Below, in pieces: positions 7,576 to 15,989 of a DNA stretch of 64,000 nt. How positions within the stretch are numbered: the stretch's first letter is position 1; each line of letters begins with the position of its first letter. The stretch spans positions 4,359,501 through 4,423,500 of the forward strand of contig NZ_CP107811.1 of NCBI RefSeq assembly GCF_036346105.1, given 5' to 3'. The position numbers were made by a program, and so were the translations under genes. The notes beneath the pieces were generated by a model. The model was not told the origin of the DNA and made no database searches. It saw only the letters and a list, made by a program, of their open reading frames with translations. The DNA comes from Streptomyces sp. NBC_00539 (GTDB lineage Bacteria; Actinomycetota; Actinomycetes; Streptomycetales; Streptomycetaceae).

Positions 7576-9902
7576 GCGGGCACGACGCGGCCACGACCAC
7601 CCTGATGGCGACGACCGTCCCGACCGCCGCCGGGGACTCGGAACCCGAAGTCCTGCGCGGGATCGGGGTCTCCGTCCCGTCCGCGCACGCCCGCGCCAAG
7701 ACCGAGGGCACCTTCCCCTACGCCGCCGACCTGTGGGCCGAAGGCCTGCTCTGGGCCGCCGTGCTCCGCTCCCCGCACGCGCACGCCCGCATCCTCTCCA
7801 TCGACACGACGGCCGCCGCGGCCATGCCCGGCGTGCGCGCCGTCGTCACCCACGCCGACGTCCCCGGCGCCACCACCCACGGCCGCCGGATCGCCGACCG
7901 GCCCGTCTTCGCCCACGACGTGGTCCGCCACCACGGCGAACCCATCGCCGCCGTCGCCGCCGACCACCCCGACACCGCCCGCCTCGCCGCGGCCGCCATC
8001 GCGGTCGAGTACGAGCTGCTGGACGCGGTGACCGACCCCGAGCAGTCGTTCGGGGCGCCCGCCCTGCACCCCGACGGCAACCTGATCCGGCACATCCCGC
8101 TGCGCTACGGCGACCCGGAGGCCACCGGCGAGGTGGTCGTCGAGGGCCTGTACCGGATCGGCCGCCAGGACCCCGCGCCCATCGGCGCCGAGGCGGGGCT
8201 TGCCGTCCCGCGGCCCGACGGGGGCGTGGAGATCTACACCGCCTCCACCGACCCGCACACCGACCGCGACCTGGCGGCGGCCTGCTTCGGTCTGGAGCCG
8301 GACCGGGTGCGGATCGTCGTCACCGGCGTCCCGGGCGCGACGGCCGACCGCGAGGACCCCGCCTTCCAGCTCCCGCTCGGGCTCCTCGCCCTGCGCACGG
8401 GCTGCCCGGTGAAGCTCGCCGCCACCCGCGAGGAGTCCTTCCTCGGCCACGCCCACCGCCACCCGACGCTGCTGCGCTACCGCCACCACGCGGACGCGGA
8501 GGGCCGGCTGGTCAAGGTCGAGGCCCAGATCCTGATGGACGCCGGCGCCTACGCCGACGCCTCCGCGGAGTCCCTCGCGGCGGCGGTGGCCTTCGCGTGC
8601 GGCCCGTACGTGGTGCCGCACGCCTTCGTGGAGGGCTGGGCGGTACGCACCAACAACCCGCCTTCCGGCCACGTGCGCGGCGAGGGCGCGATGCAGGTGT
8701 GCGCCGCGTACGAGGGCCAGATGGACAAGCTGGCGGCCGCGCTCGGCATCGACGGCGCGGAGATCCGGATGCGCAACGTGCTGGCCACGGGCGACCTGCT
8801 CCCCACGGGCCAGACGGTGACCTGCCCCGCCCCGGTGGCCGAACTCCTGCGCGCCGTACGCGACGTGGAACTCCCCTCCCTCCCGATGGACACCCCGCAG
8901 GAGGAGTGGCTGCTGCCGGGCGGCCCGGAGGGCGCGGGCGAGCCGGGCGCGGTGCGGCGCGGGGTCGGATACGGCGTGGGCATGGTGCACATGCTCGGCG
9001 CCGAGGGGACCGACGAGGTCTCCACCGCCACGGTGAAGGTCGTGGACGGCGCGGCCACCGTCATCTGCGCGGCCGTCGACACCGGCCAGGGCTTCTCGAC
9101 GCTCGCCCGCCAGATCGTCCAGGAGGTCCTGGGCGTGGACGAGGTGGTCACGGCCCCGGTCGACACCGACCAGCCGCCGGCCGGCCCGGCGGCGCACGGC
9201 CGCCACACGTGGGTGTCCGGGGGCGCGGTCGAGCGGGCCGCGAAGATGGTCCGCACGCAGCTCCTCCAGCCGATGGCCCACAAGCTGGGCATGTCGACGG
9301 AGCTCCTCCAGATCCAGGACGGCCGGATCACCTCGTACGACGGCGCGTTCTCCACCACGGTGGCGGAGGCGATGGCGGGCAAGGAACTCTGGGCGACGGC
9401 CCAGTGCCGCCCCCACCCGACCGAACCCCTGGACGCGGACGGCCAGGGGGACGCCTTCGTCGGCCTCGCCTTCTGCGCGATCCGCGCGGTGGTGGACGTC
9501 GACGTGGAACTCGGCTCGGTGCGCGTGGTCGAACTGGCCGTCGCGCAGGACGTGGGCCGGATCCTGAACCCCGCCCAGCTGGAAGCCCGCATCGAAGCGG
9601 GAGTCACGCAGGGCGTGGGCGCGGCGCTGACCGAAAACCTCCGCTCGGTGGCGGGGGTGATCCGCCACCCCGACCTGACGGGCTACGCGCTGCCGACCTC
9701 GCTGGACGCCCCGGTGGTGCGGATCGTCAAGCTGGTCGAAGAGCGGGACGTGGTGGCCCCGTTCGGCGCGAAGGCGGCGAGCGCGGTCCCGGTGGTGACG
9801 ACCCCGTCGGCGATCGCCTCGGCGGTCCGCGCGGCAACGGGCCGTCCGGTGAACAGGCTCCCGATCCGGCCATCGGCGGCGGTGGCGGCGCCGAACTCGT
9901 GA
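7572..9902 (+). CDS. Molybdenum hydroxylase Mo-cofactor (L) subunit, CoxL/XdhA type
   Basis: 776 residues, the usual large-subunit length. N-terminal ald_Xan_dh_C domain (GIGVSVPSAHARAKTEGTFPYAADL...RSPHAHARIL) followed by the Mo-binding domains: GHVRGEGAMQ (equivalent of the Arg-containing FRGFG loop) and DTGQGFSTLARQIVQEVLG (molybdopterin loop). The C-terminal segment that normally reads GxGEG/GEPP around the catalytic glutamate reads FGAKAASAVPVVTTPSAIASA here, so the glutamate position appears to hold alanine. The enzyme may therefore have altered or lost hydroxylase chemistry. GTG start at 7572 overlaps the upstream stop (GTGA). Substrate cannot be assigned; XdhC/maturation genes are not in this window. 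Confidence 0.9.
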   Translation: MSGHDAATTTLMATTVPTAAGDSEPEVLRGIGVSVPSAHARAKTEGTFPYAADLWAEGLLWAAVLRSPHAHARILSIDTTAAAAMPGVRAVVTHADVPGATTHGRRIADRPVFAHDVVRHHGEPIAAVAADHPDTARLAAAAIAVEYELLDAVTDPEQSFGAPALHPDGNLIRHIPLRYGDPEATGEVVVEGLYRIGRQDPAPIGAEAGLAVPRPDGGVEIYTASTDPHTDRDLAAACFGLEPDRVRIVVTGVPGATADREDPAFQLPLGLLALRTGCPVKLAATREESFLGHAHRHPTLLRYRHHADAEGRLVKVEAQILMDAGAYADASAESLAAAVAFACGPYVVPHAFVEGWAVRTNNPPSGHVRGEGAMQVCAAYEGQMDKLAAALGIDGAEIRMRNVLATGDLLPTGQTVTCPAPVAELLRAVRDVELPSLPMDTPQEEWLLPGGPEGAGEPGAVRRGVGYGVGMVHMLGAEGTDEVSTATVKVVDGAATVICAAVDTGQGFSTLARQIVQEVLGVDEVVTAPVDTDQPPAGPAAHGRHTWVSGGAVERAAKMVRTQLLQPMAHKLGMSTELLQIQDGRITSYDGAFSTTVAEAMAGKELWATAQCRPHPTEPLDADGQGDAFVGLAFCAIRAVVDVDVELGSVRVVELAVAQDVGRILNPAQLEARIEAGVTQGVGAALTENLRSVAGVIRHPDLTGYALPTSLDAPVVRIVKLVEERDVVAPFGAKAASAVPVVTTPSAIASAVRAATGRPVNRLPIRPSAAVAAPNS

Positions 9903-9946
9903 CGGTCTGACGGGGGTTGACCCTTGCGTTCGCCCCAACCCTGTGC

Positions 9947-9975
9947 TTGGGGGTGTCGGTGCCGGTCGCTAGAGT
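9947..9975 (+). promoter_or_regulatory. Housekeeping-type promoter for the T7SS-like cassette
   Basis: TTGGGG (9947-9952), a 17-nt spacer, then TAGAGT (9970-9975). The geometry fits a vegetative (HrdB) promoter. The first cassette gene starts at 10044 after a GGGGAGG ribosome binding site, implying a leader of about 60 nt. Confidence 0.45.
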
Positions 9976-10043
9976 GATCGGCACGAGGGCGCACGTACGC
10001 GTGCGAACGGGGACGGGGACAACGGGGAGTCGGGGAGGCCATC

Positions 10044-10556
10044 GTGGCGGAGGAGAACGGCGGACTGGCAGGCATCGTCGGCGCGAGCAACGGCGTGGCG
10101 GACGCGATCATGCGCCAGGCGAAGGCGCTGGAAGTCGAGTACGAAACGCTGAACGGCTTCAAGAAGCTGGTCGATGCCCAGCTCAAGAAGCTCGACGGTT
10201 CCCAGGCGGCCCCGGACAAGCTCCAGGACGGCACGCTGCCCGCGGGAACGCTGGGCACCGGGTTCGCGGAGGCGGACGCGCTGTTCAAGGCGTACGGGAC
10301 CGTGCACACGCAGCTGACGACCCTGTCGAAGGGCCTGGCGGACCAGATCGAGGGTCTCGGTATCGCGATCCTCACGGGCGGCAAGGGCTTCGCGGACGTG
10401 GACGAGGAGACGCGGCAGCGGATGCTGGCGATCGCGCAGCGGGCGAAGGAGCACTACGTCCGCGAGCGCGATCCCTCGGCCGACCAGCCGCAGCAGCAGC
10501 CGCAGGGCGGCCAGACACCCACGCCGGCGCCGAGCAAGACGGAGGTCGATTACTGA
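10044..10556 (+). CDS. Small helical protein, first gene of T7SS-like cassette (unknown family)
   Basis: 170 residues, GTG start with GGGGAGG 6 nt upstream. No named family recognised. Residues 1-135 look all-helical with heptad-like spacing (IMRQAKALEVEYETLNGFKK; LKAYGTVHTQLTTLSKGLAD-like stretch), comparable in size and layout to WXG100/EspC-type ESX proteins; the last about 25 residues are Gln/Pro rich. No signal peptide. Its stop overlaps the start of the next gene by one base (TGATG), so the two are likely translated together and may form a heterodimer. Function inferred only from context. Confidence 0.72.
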   Translation: MAEENGGLAGIVGASNGVADAIMRQAKALEVEYETLNGFKKLVDAQLKKLDGSQAAPDKLQDGTLPAGTLGTGFAEADALFKAYGTVHTQLTTLSKGLADQIEGLGIAILTGGKGFADVDEETRQRMLAIAQRAKEHYVRERDPSADQPQQQPQGGQTPTPAPSKTEVDY

Positions 10557-11962
10557 TGGTGACGAGCTTCGACGGCTACACCCACGAACAGCTGATGGCG
10601 ATGATCGCCTCGATCAAGCCGGAGGTGGTCCGTGCCCGGGCGACCCAGCTTGAGGAAGCTGCCGTCGCGATCAAGGAGATCGGCGAGAACCTCAAGAACC
10701 ACAAGGTGTCGGGGTGGGAGGGCGAGACTGCGACGACCTACCAGAACTGGGTGAACTCGGCGGGCAATGCGACGCTGCGTCTGGCGGACTACAGCAAGGA
10801 CGCCTCGAAGTGGATGACGATCGCGGCGCAGCACATGTACGAGGCCCAGAGCACGCCGGGCGTCGACACGTCGGCCAAGGAGAACCTGGCGGCCGCGCGC
10901 AAGTTCCACAACGACCCGGACTCGGCGAAGATCGGCTCACTGGCGGCGCAGAAACTGGAGGCGGACCGCCTCCAGGCGGTGCAGCAGCTGAAGAAGCTGG
11001 CGGAGTCGTACGACGAGTCGTCGCGCAACATGAACGCGGCGCCGGTCCCGACGTTTCCTCCGCCGCCGGCGAAGTTCGTGCCCGGCGGGGGCTATGCCTA
11101 TAGCTCCTCGGACGTGGCGCGCCCGAGCGCAGAGTCCAGCGGTAGCTCCGGCGCGGGCGACGGTTCCGGGTACACGGCAGCGGCACCAGCCGACGGCGTA
11201 AGCGGAAGCAGGACCGCCTACCAGCCGCCCTCCGGATCGGAACTGCCCCCAACGGTGGCACCGACTCCGGCCAGCCCTCTGCCAGCTCCCGACCGCAACG
11301 TCAACGTCGACTTGAACACCGTCGGCACCCTTCCGCCTACGACTGCTCCTCCCACGGTCATCCTGCCCCCAGGTCCGGGACCGGTCACTTCTGGAGGCGG
11401 CCCCACCCCCATTCAGGTGGTTCCCCCGCTGACGCTTCCCCCGACCACCAGCTCGACGAAGCCGGTTGCTGGGGGCAGGTTCCCACGCCCCACCCTGCCT
11501 CCTGGCAAGGCCGCCGGGACCCCGGGACTGCCTCCGAGCGAGACCGGCATCGTCGGCGGCCGCCCGGTGACTCCTCGTGGACCGAGTGCTGGCATCCCGC
11601 GCGGTACGGTCATCGGTGCGGAGGGTCCCCAGACGGGACGAATGATGGGCGGTGGCGTTGGAGGCCCCCACGGCGGCCCCGGCTCGGTTGCGGGCCGACG
11701 ACTCGCCATGGAGCCGGGCGGAGTGGTGGGCGGCCGTCAAACCGGGGTCGGTGGCCAGTCGGCCACGAGCGGTAGGCCGTTCACGCAGGGCGGTTCAGGC
11801 CTCGTACGGAACGGGATCTCAGGCGGCCCCGTCGGCGGTGCGGGCAGCCACACCCCGGGCAAGCGGCGCGACGGCCGCGGGGGCGAACGCCCCGACTACC
11901 TGGCTGAGGACGAAGAGACTTGGCAGGCAGATCGTCCTGTTGTGCCGCCAGTGATTGACTGA
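10556..11962 (+). CDS. WxG-motif protein with long Pro/Gly/Thr-rich tail (EspB-like candidate T7SS substrate)
   Basis: 468 residues. The N-terminal about 165 residues are helical and carry the WxG turn in VSGWEGETATTYQNW (Trp54, Gly56), the hallmark of WXG100/PPE-type type VII secretion substrates. From about residue 165 to the end it is low complexity (PPPAKFVPGGGYAYSSSD; TVAPTPASPLPAPD; many Gly-Gly-Arg blocks). This two-part layout resembles mycobacterial EspB, which is processed by the mycosin MycP1; a mycosin gene follows directly. The start ATG overlaps the previous stop by one base. Base composition of the tail is uneven and lower in GC than neighbouring core genes. Role as secreted substrate is inferred. 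Confidence 0.78.
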   Translation: MVTSFDGYTHEQLMAMIASIKPEVVRARATQLEEAAVAIKEIGENLKNHKVSGWEGETATTYQNWVNSAGNATLRLADYSKDASKWMTIAAQHMYEAQSTPGVDTSAKENLAAARKFHNDPDSAKIGSLAAQKLEADRLQAVQQLKKLAESYDESSRNMNAAPVPTFPPPPAKFVPGGGYAYSSSDVARPSAESSGSSGAGDGSGYTAAAPADGVSGSRTAYQPPSGSELPPTVAPTPASPLPAPDRNVNVDLNTVGTLPPTTAPPTVILPPGPGPVTSGGGPTPIQVVPPLTLPPTTSSTKPVAGGRFPRPTLPPGKAAGTPGLPPSETGIVGGRPVTPRGPSAGIPRGTVIGAEGPQTGRMMGGGVGGPHGGPGSVAGRRLAMEPGGVVGGRQTGVGGQSATSGRPFTQGGSGLVRNGISGGPVGGAGSHTPGKRRDGRGGERPDYLAEDEETWQADRPVVPPVID

Positions 11963-11983
11963 GCAGAACGGACATTGCACAGG

Positions 11984-13153
11984 ATGCGCATGCGGAAGGC
12001 GACCTCAGCCCTGGTGGGTCTCCTGCTGGCCGGGGTCGCCGCGACCCCGGCCGAAGCGGAGACCGTTAGGTCTACGCAGTGGCATCTTGATGCCATGAAG
12101 GCTGATGACATCTGGACAATCAGTACGGGCAAGGGTGTCACCGTTGCGGTAATCGACACCGGGGTGAAGCCCATCCCTGAGCTTGATGGGCAGGTTCTGC
12201 CGGGCAAGAACTTCGCTTCCCCCAGCTACAAGGGTGACGAACGCACTGACCACAGCCATCACGGTACGGCCATTGCTGCGGTGATCGCGGGCAATGGCAA
12301 GGGTCCCGGCGGCGCGGACAGCGCATTTGGCTTGGCGCCCGGTGCGAATATTCTGCCTTTGCGGGTCGATTTCGGCGGCGACGGAACTGCCCCGTTTCGA
12401 TCGATGATTCAAGCCATTCGCTTTGCCGCAGATTCGGACGCCAAGGTCATCAACGTTTCGGTGGGCGGGATCAATCAGAGTGACGAGCTGGACAGTGCCG
12501 TTAAGTACGCCGTGGACAAGGGCAAGCTGATCTTTGCCAGCGTCGGCAACGATGGCAATGAGGATGTCATCTGGCCGGCTGCGACGCCTGGAGTGGTGGG
12601 TGTTGGGGCGGTCGACGCCAAGGGTGTGGCACTGAAGGAGTCCCAGCACAATCGATACGTGGACGTCACGGCCCCCGGAAAAGACATCATCTCCGGTTGT
12701 GACGGTGGAACGGGTCTCTGTAAAAGCAGCGGAACAAGCGAGGCCACCGCCCTCGTCTCCGCCTCCGCGGCTCTCCTCTGGTCCATCCACCCTGACTGGA
12801 GCAACAACCAGATCCTCCGCGTCCTCCTGAACACCGCCGGAAAACCCAAGGACGGCGCTCAGCGCAACGACTACGTCGGCTACGGCCTCGTCAGGCCGAG
12901 GATCGCCGTGCCCACGCCCGGCGACCCCGGGCCGGCCGACGTGTACCCGCTGCCGGATCTCGCGGCAGCCGCTTCCCCCGCACCGGCCCCCGCCGCCCCC
13001 GGCGGCAAGGCCAGCCCCGCACCCAAACCCGAGGCCCAGAAGAGCGGCAGCGACAACGGCAGTGCCCTGCCCTGGATCGCCCTCGGGCTCGGGGCCTGCC
13101 TCATCATCGGCGGCGCCGTCACCGCGGTCGTCATCCAGCGCTCGCGACGCTGA
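11984..13153 (+). CDS. Type VII secretion-associated serine protease, mycosin (S8 subtilase)
   Basis: 389 residues. Signal peptide about residues 1-26 (TSALVGLLLAGVAATPAEA), subtilase domain with the full triad: Asp58 in AVIDTGV, His93 in HSHHGTAIAAVIAG, Ser about 252 in SSGTSEATALVSA; then a Pro/Ala-rich linker and a C-terminal transmembrane helix (ALPWIALGLGACLIIGGAVT) ending RSRR. That is exactly the mycosin architecture: membrane-anchored, protease outside. Start could be the ATG at 11984 or 11990, or a TTG at 11975. The catalytic half has much lower GC (a hand count of 12061-12160 gives 54%) than the linker (12961-13060: 80%). No EccB/C/D/E partner is in the window. Confidence 0.93.
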   Translation: MRMRKATSALVGLLLAGVAATPAEAETVRSTQWHLDAMKADDIWTISTGKGVTVAVIDTGVKPIPELDGQVLPGKNFASPSYKGDERTDHSHHGTAIAAVIAGNGKGPGGADSAFGLAPGANILPLRVDFGGDGTAPFRSMIQAIRFAADSDAKVINVSVGGINQSDELDSAVKYAVDKGKLIFASVGNDGNEDVIWPAATPGVVGVGAVDAKGVALKESQHNRYVDVTAPGKDIISGCDGGTGLCKSSGTSEATALVSASAALLWSIHPDWSNNQILRVLLNTAGKPKDGAQRNDYVGYGLVRPRIAVPTPGDPGPADVYPLPDLAAAASPAPAPAAPGGKASPAPKPEAQKSGSDNGSALPWIALGLGACLIIGGAVTAVVIQRSRR

Positions 13154-13188
13154 GGATCCGGCCCCCGACTCCCCAAGGAGAGCTCGGC

Positions 13189-13614
13189 ATGTCCTTCGAC
13201 GAAGAGTGGGCCACCGCGTGGGCCCCCGCCGCGGCCAACGTGTCCATGCGGCTCAACCACGTACCCACCGAGCCCGGCAGCGGCCCCGGCGCCGGGGACC
13301 TGGAACTCAACCAGGACCACATCGGCGCCATCGGCACCGAAGCCTTCAAACTCCACGAGCGGCTGTCCACCGACGGCAAACACGCCGACACCTCCACCGC
13401 CACGGCCGCCGGCGCGCTGTCCAAGGAGGGCTTCGCCAGCGGGGCGGCCCTGCTCAAGGCCGCCCACCGCTGGGAGAGCCAGGTGGAGACCCTCGTCGCC
13501 GCCTGCGCGACCATCTCCAACGGCCTGAACTACTCCCTCTCCTCGCACAGCAAGGACGAGAAGCAGCTCTACGCCGAGTTCACCAGCTCCAAGATCGACG
13601 AGTACCTCAAGTAG
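13189..13614 (+). CDS. Small helical cassette protein, WXG100-like (unknown)
   Basis: 141 residues with a strong AAGGAGAG site before the ATG at 13189. No recognised family. It appears mostly helical, starting MSFDEEWATAWAPAAANVSM, with a central Thr/Ala stretch and a charged C-terminus (SKIDEYLK). No signal peptide or membrane segment. Its size, helical character and place between the mycosin and the large protein suggest an ESX-type partner or chaperone for the 780-residue product, but this is inference. Confidence 0.7.
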   Translation: MSFDEEWATAWAPAAANVSMRLNHVPTEPGSGPGAGDLELNQDHIGAIGTEAFKLHERLSTDGKHADTSTATAAGALSKEGFASGAALLKAAHRWESQVETLVAACATISNGLNYSLSSHSKDEKQLYAEFTSSKIDEYLK

Positions 13615-13646
13615 TCCGCCCCGCATGCTGGAAGGCGACGTAGACC

Positions 13647-15989
13647 GTGTTGTCGTACGAGAACGTCCTGAACGCCCCCGTCGACCAGCTCGCGACCGCG
13701 ATCGCCGACTGGGCAGCCATGGTCACCAAGCTGGACGAGCTTGCCGAGGCGGCCCGCAACGGCATGAAGGCCAAAGCCGGCAAAGCCGAGTGGCACGGGG
13801 TCACAGCGAGCGTGGGCCGGTCGTTCATCGACAAGACGGCCAAGGAGTTCGAAGACGCCGCGAAGGAGGCCAAGGGCATCCACCAGGCCCTCACCGAAGG
13901 CCACGCCACCTTCAAGTCCTCCCGCGAACAGCTGAAGAAGATCTCCGAGGAAGAGGCCCCCGCCGCCGGCTTCCGGGTGGACGGCAAAGGGAAGGTGTCG
14001 CCGGCACCCCTCTCCGAAGCCGAGCGGGGCGCGGCGCTGCACGACCCCGACTACCAGCAGTCCATCCGGGAGAACCAGCCACTCTGGCAGGCGAAGGTCG
14101 ACGCGATCATCGACACCTGCGACGACGTCGACCAGTCGTTGTCCCGCCTGCTCAACGCGAACATCGCCGAGGACCACAACTTCAGCGGCCCCAAGTACGC
14201 CGACCTCACCGCCGAACAGGCCGGCCACGCCATCGACCTGGCGCACAAGGGCCGGAACCTCTCCCACGCCGAGCTGGTGGAACTCAACGAACTGCTGGCC
14301 GACAACTCGACCAAACCCGCGTTCTCGACCGCGTTCTACGGTGCTCTCGGCCCAAAGGGTTCACTCGAGTTCTACGGGCAGATGTCCACGGACACGTACG
14401 ACTACGCGAAGCTGGACGCGCAACGCCTCAAGGACGTCCAGGAGCTCCAGCGGAACCTGGGCCTGAACCTCGCGACGGCCACGCAGTCCAAGTCGGATCC
14501 CCACCTGCCCGACAGCTACGCGCTGGAGTTGCGCAAGCTCGGTACCGAGCGGATCCCACTGGCGAGGTACGACCAGAACCCGCCCTTCGGCTACCAGTTG
14601 CTCGGCGGCATCATGCGGTACGGGAACTACGACCCCAAGTTCCTGCTGCCGATCGCCGAGCACGCGACCCAGATCCACGCCAAGGACCCCGACTTCTTCA
14701 ACCAGTCGCGGCAGCTCAACGGCTACGGCAAGAACATGCTCAACCCGTCGGGCATCAACGGCGCGGGCTACGACCCGGTGACGAGCTTCCTGGAGTCGCT
14801 GGGCCACAGCCCCGACGCCGCGTCCCAGTTCTTCGACCCGGAACGCGAACCGCACGCCTACAACCAGGACGGCACGGAGAAGCCGGGACACCCGAACCTG
14901 GGCACGGGAGCGGACAAGAAGCCGATCGGGAACTACCTCGACTACTTCGGCAACGCGAAGTACGCCCCCACGATCGACATGGAGGGCTTCAACCCCGATG
15001 ACCTCCCCAAGGTCCAGAAGTACATGCCGGACGCCCTGGGGCACGCCCTCGAAGCCGCCACCCTCGGCCACGCCTGGGACGACCCTCAGCCGGCCCTCCA
15101 CCGCAGCGACGCGGGCGCGCGCATCATGCACGATGCCGTGCTCAAGTACGGCGGAGACGCCGAACTGCTCAAGAAGCAAGAGACCCTCGCCGACAGCCTC
15201 GGACGTATGGGCGCGGGGTACATCGACGATCTCAACCACGGGTTGCGCGGCAAATCGCCGGATAGCGTGTTCGAGTCGAATGGCAAGGGACACGTGACGT
15301 TTGAACCGGAAGAGGCCCGGAAATTCCTGAGCAGCCTCGGTCAGTACCCGGACTCCTACCTCACGATGTCCCGTGCCGAGTCGGTCTTCTCGGCCGCGAT
15401 GCTGGAAGCCCAGGTGAGCCCGGACGGCACGCTCAACCAGAGCAGTCTTGAGGAGATCGCCCGTACGGGGGGCGAGTTCCAGGGGGCGCTGGACGAGTCC
15501 CGCGCGAAGCAGATCCAGCAAGACGCCGACAAGTGGAACGAGGACTACGAGAGGGCTTTGGAGAAGCGGTCCGGCTGGGTGGAGTTCGCTGCGACCGGCG
15601 CGATCGCTGCCGGCGTCGCCTTCCTCCCGGCTACGGCGGCCGCAGCCGGCGCGGCGGCCGTTCTGGTGCCACTTGGGGTCGACCTGGGCACTGGGGCGCT
15701 GGAGCAGGTGGCCGGAGACCTCGTGGGTGACTGGTCCCACGACGAGAACGAGCGGCAGAAGAACCTCCACGACGGCAAGGCCCATGACGCCAAGGCGAGC
15801 GTGTACAGCCAGGGCGAGGCCTCGGCATCCGGGCCGGTTGAGCACTTCCTCGAACGGCACCCGGTGGGTCCCTCGGACCCGTTGGACGAGCGGCTCCGCC
15901 AGGCTCTTCTGACCGGATACAACAGCGGGTGGGCGAACGAACAGCACATGGGCAATGAGCCTGTGAAGCCGAAGAAGGCGGGCGAATGA
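13647..15989 (+). CDS. Large helical protein with hydrophobic C-terminal segment, T7SS-cassette associated
   Basis: 780 residues; I think it belongs to a Streptomyces family usually left as a domain of unknown function. Residues about 1-110 look like an ESX/LXG-type coiled helical module (LDELAEAARNGMKAKAGKAEWHG). The middle is a large alpha-helical region with many Tyr/Asp/His-rich segments and no enzyme motif I can name. Around residues 645-690 is a strongly hydrophobic Ala/Val/Gly stretch (GAIAAGVAFLPATAAAAGAA) that could insert in a membrane, followed by an 84-residue charged tail. The start is a GTG at 13647 with GAAGG about 11 nt before. It overlaps the lipoprotein gene by four bases (ATGA). 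Could be a secreted effector or pore-forming protein; unproven. Confidence 0.75.
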   Translation: MLSYENVLNAPVDQLATAIADWAAMVTKLDELAEAARNGMKAKAGKAEWHGVTASVGRSFIDKTAKEFEDAAKEAKGIHQALTEGHATFKSSREQLKKISEEEAPAAGFRVDGKGKVSPAPLSEAERGAALHDPDYQQSIRENQPLWQAKVDAIIDTCDDVDQSLSRLLNANIAEDHNFSGPKYADLTAEQAGHAIDLAHKGRNLSHAELVELNELLADNSTKPAFSTAFYGALGPKGSLEFYGQMSTDTYDYAKLDAQRLKDVQELQRNLGLNLATATQSKSDPHLPDSYALELRKLGTERIPLARYDQNPPFGYQLLGGIMRYGNYDPKFLLPIAEHATQIHAKDPDFFNQSRQLNGYGKNMLNPSGINGAGYDPVTSFLESLGHSPDAASQFFDPEREPHAYNQDGTEKPGHPNLGTGADKKPIGNYLDYFGNAKYAPTIDMEGFNPDDLPKVQKYMPDALGHALEAATLGHAWDDPQPALHRSDAGARIMHDAVLKYGGDAELLKKQETLADSLGRMGAGYIDDLNHGLRGKSPDSVFESNGKGHVTFEPEEARKFLSSLGQYPDSYLTMSRAESVFSAAMLEAQVSPDGTLNQSSLEEIARTGGEFQGALDESRAKQIQQDADKWNEDYERALEKRSGWVEFAATGAIAAGVAFLPATAAAAGAAAVLVPLGVDLGTGALEQVAGDLVGDWSHDENERQKNLHDGKAHDAKASVYSQGEASASGPVEHFLERHPVGPSDPLDERLRQALLTGYNSGWANEQHMGNEPVKPKKAGE

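Noticed and set aside
7419-9938. 839-codon minus-strand open frame opposite the Mo subunit
   Set aside because: Same reason; His/Arg/Val-rich translation without family similarity, and codon bias is that of an antisense frame.
9903-10043. Possible attL/attR copy of the tRNA-Cys 3' end for an integrated element
   Set aside because: No stretch of the tRNA 3' sequence longer than a few bases was found in this gap, and no integrase gene is present.
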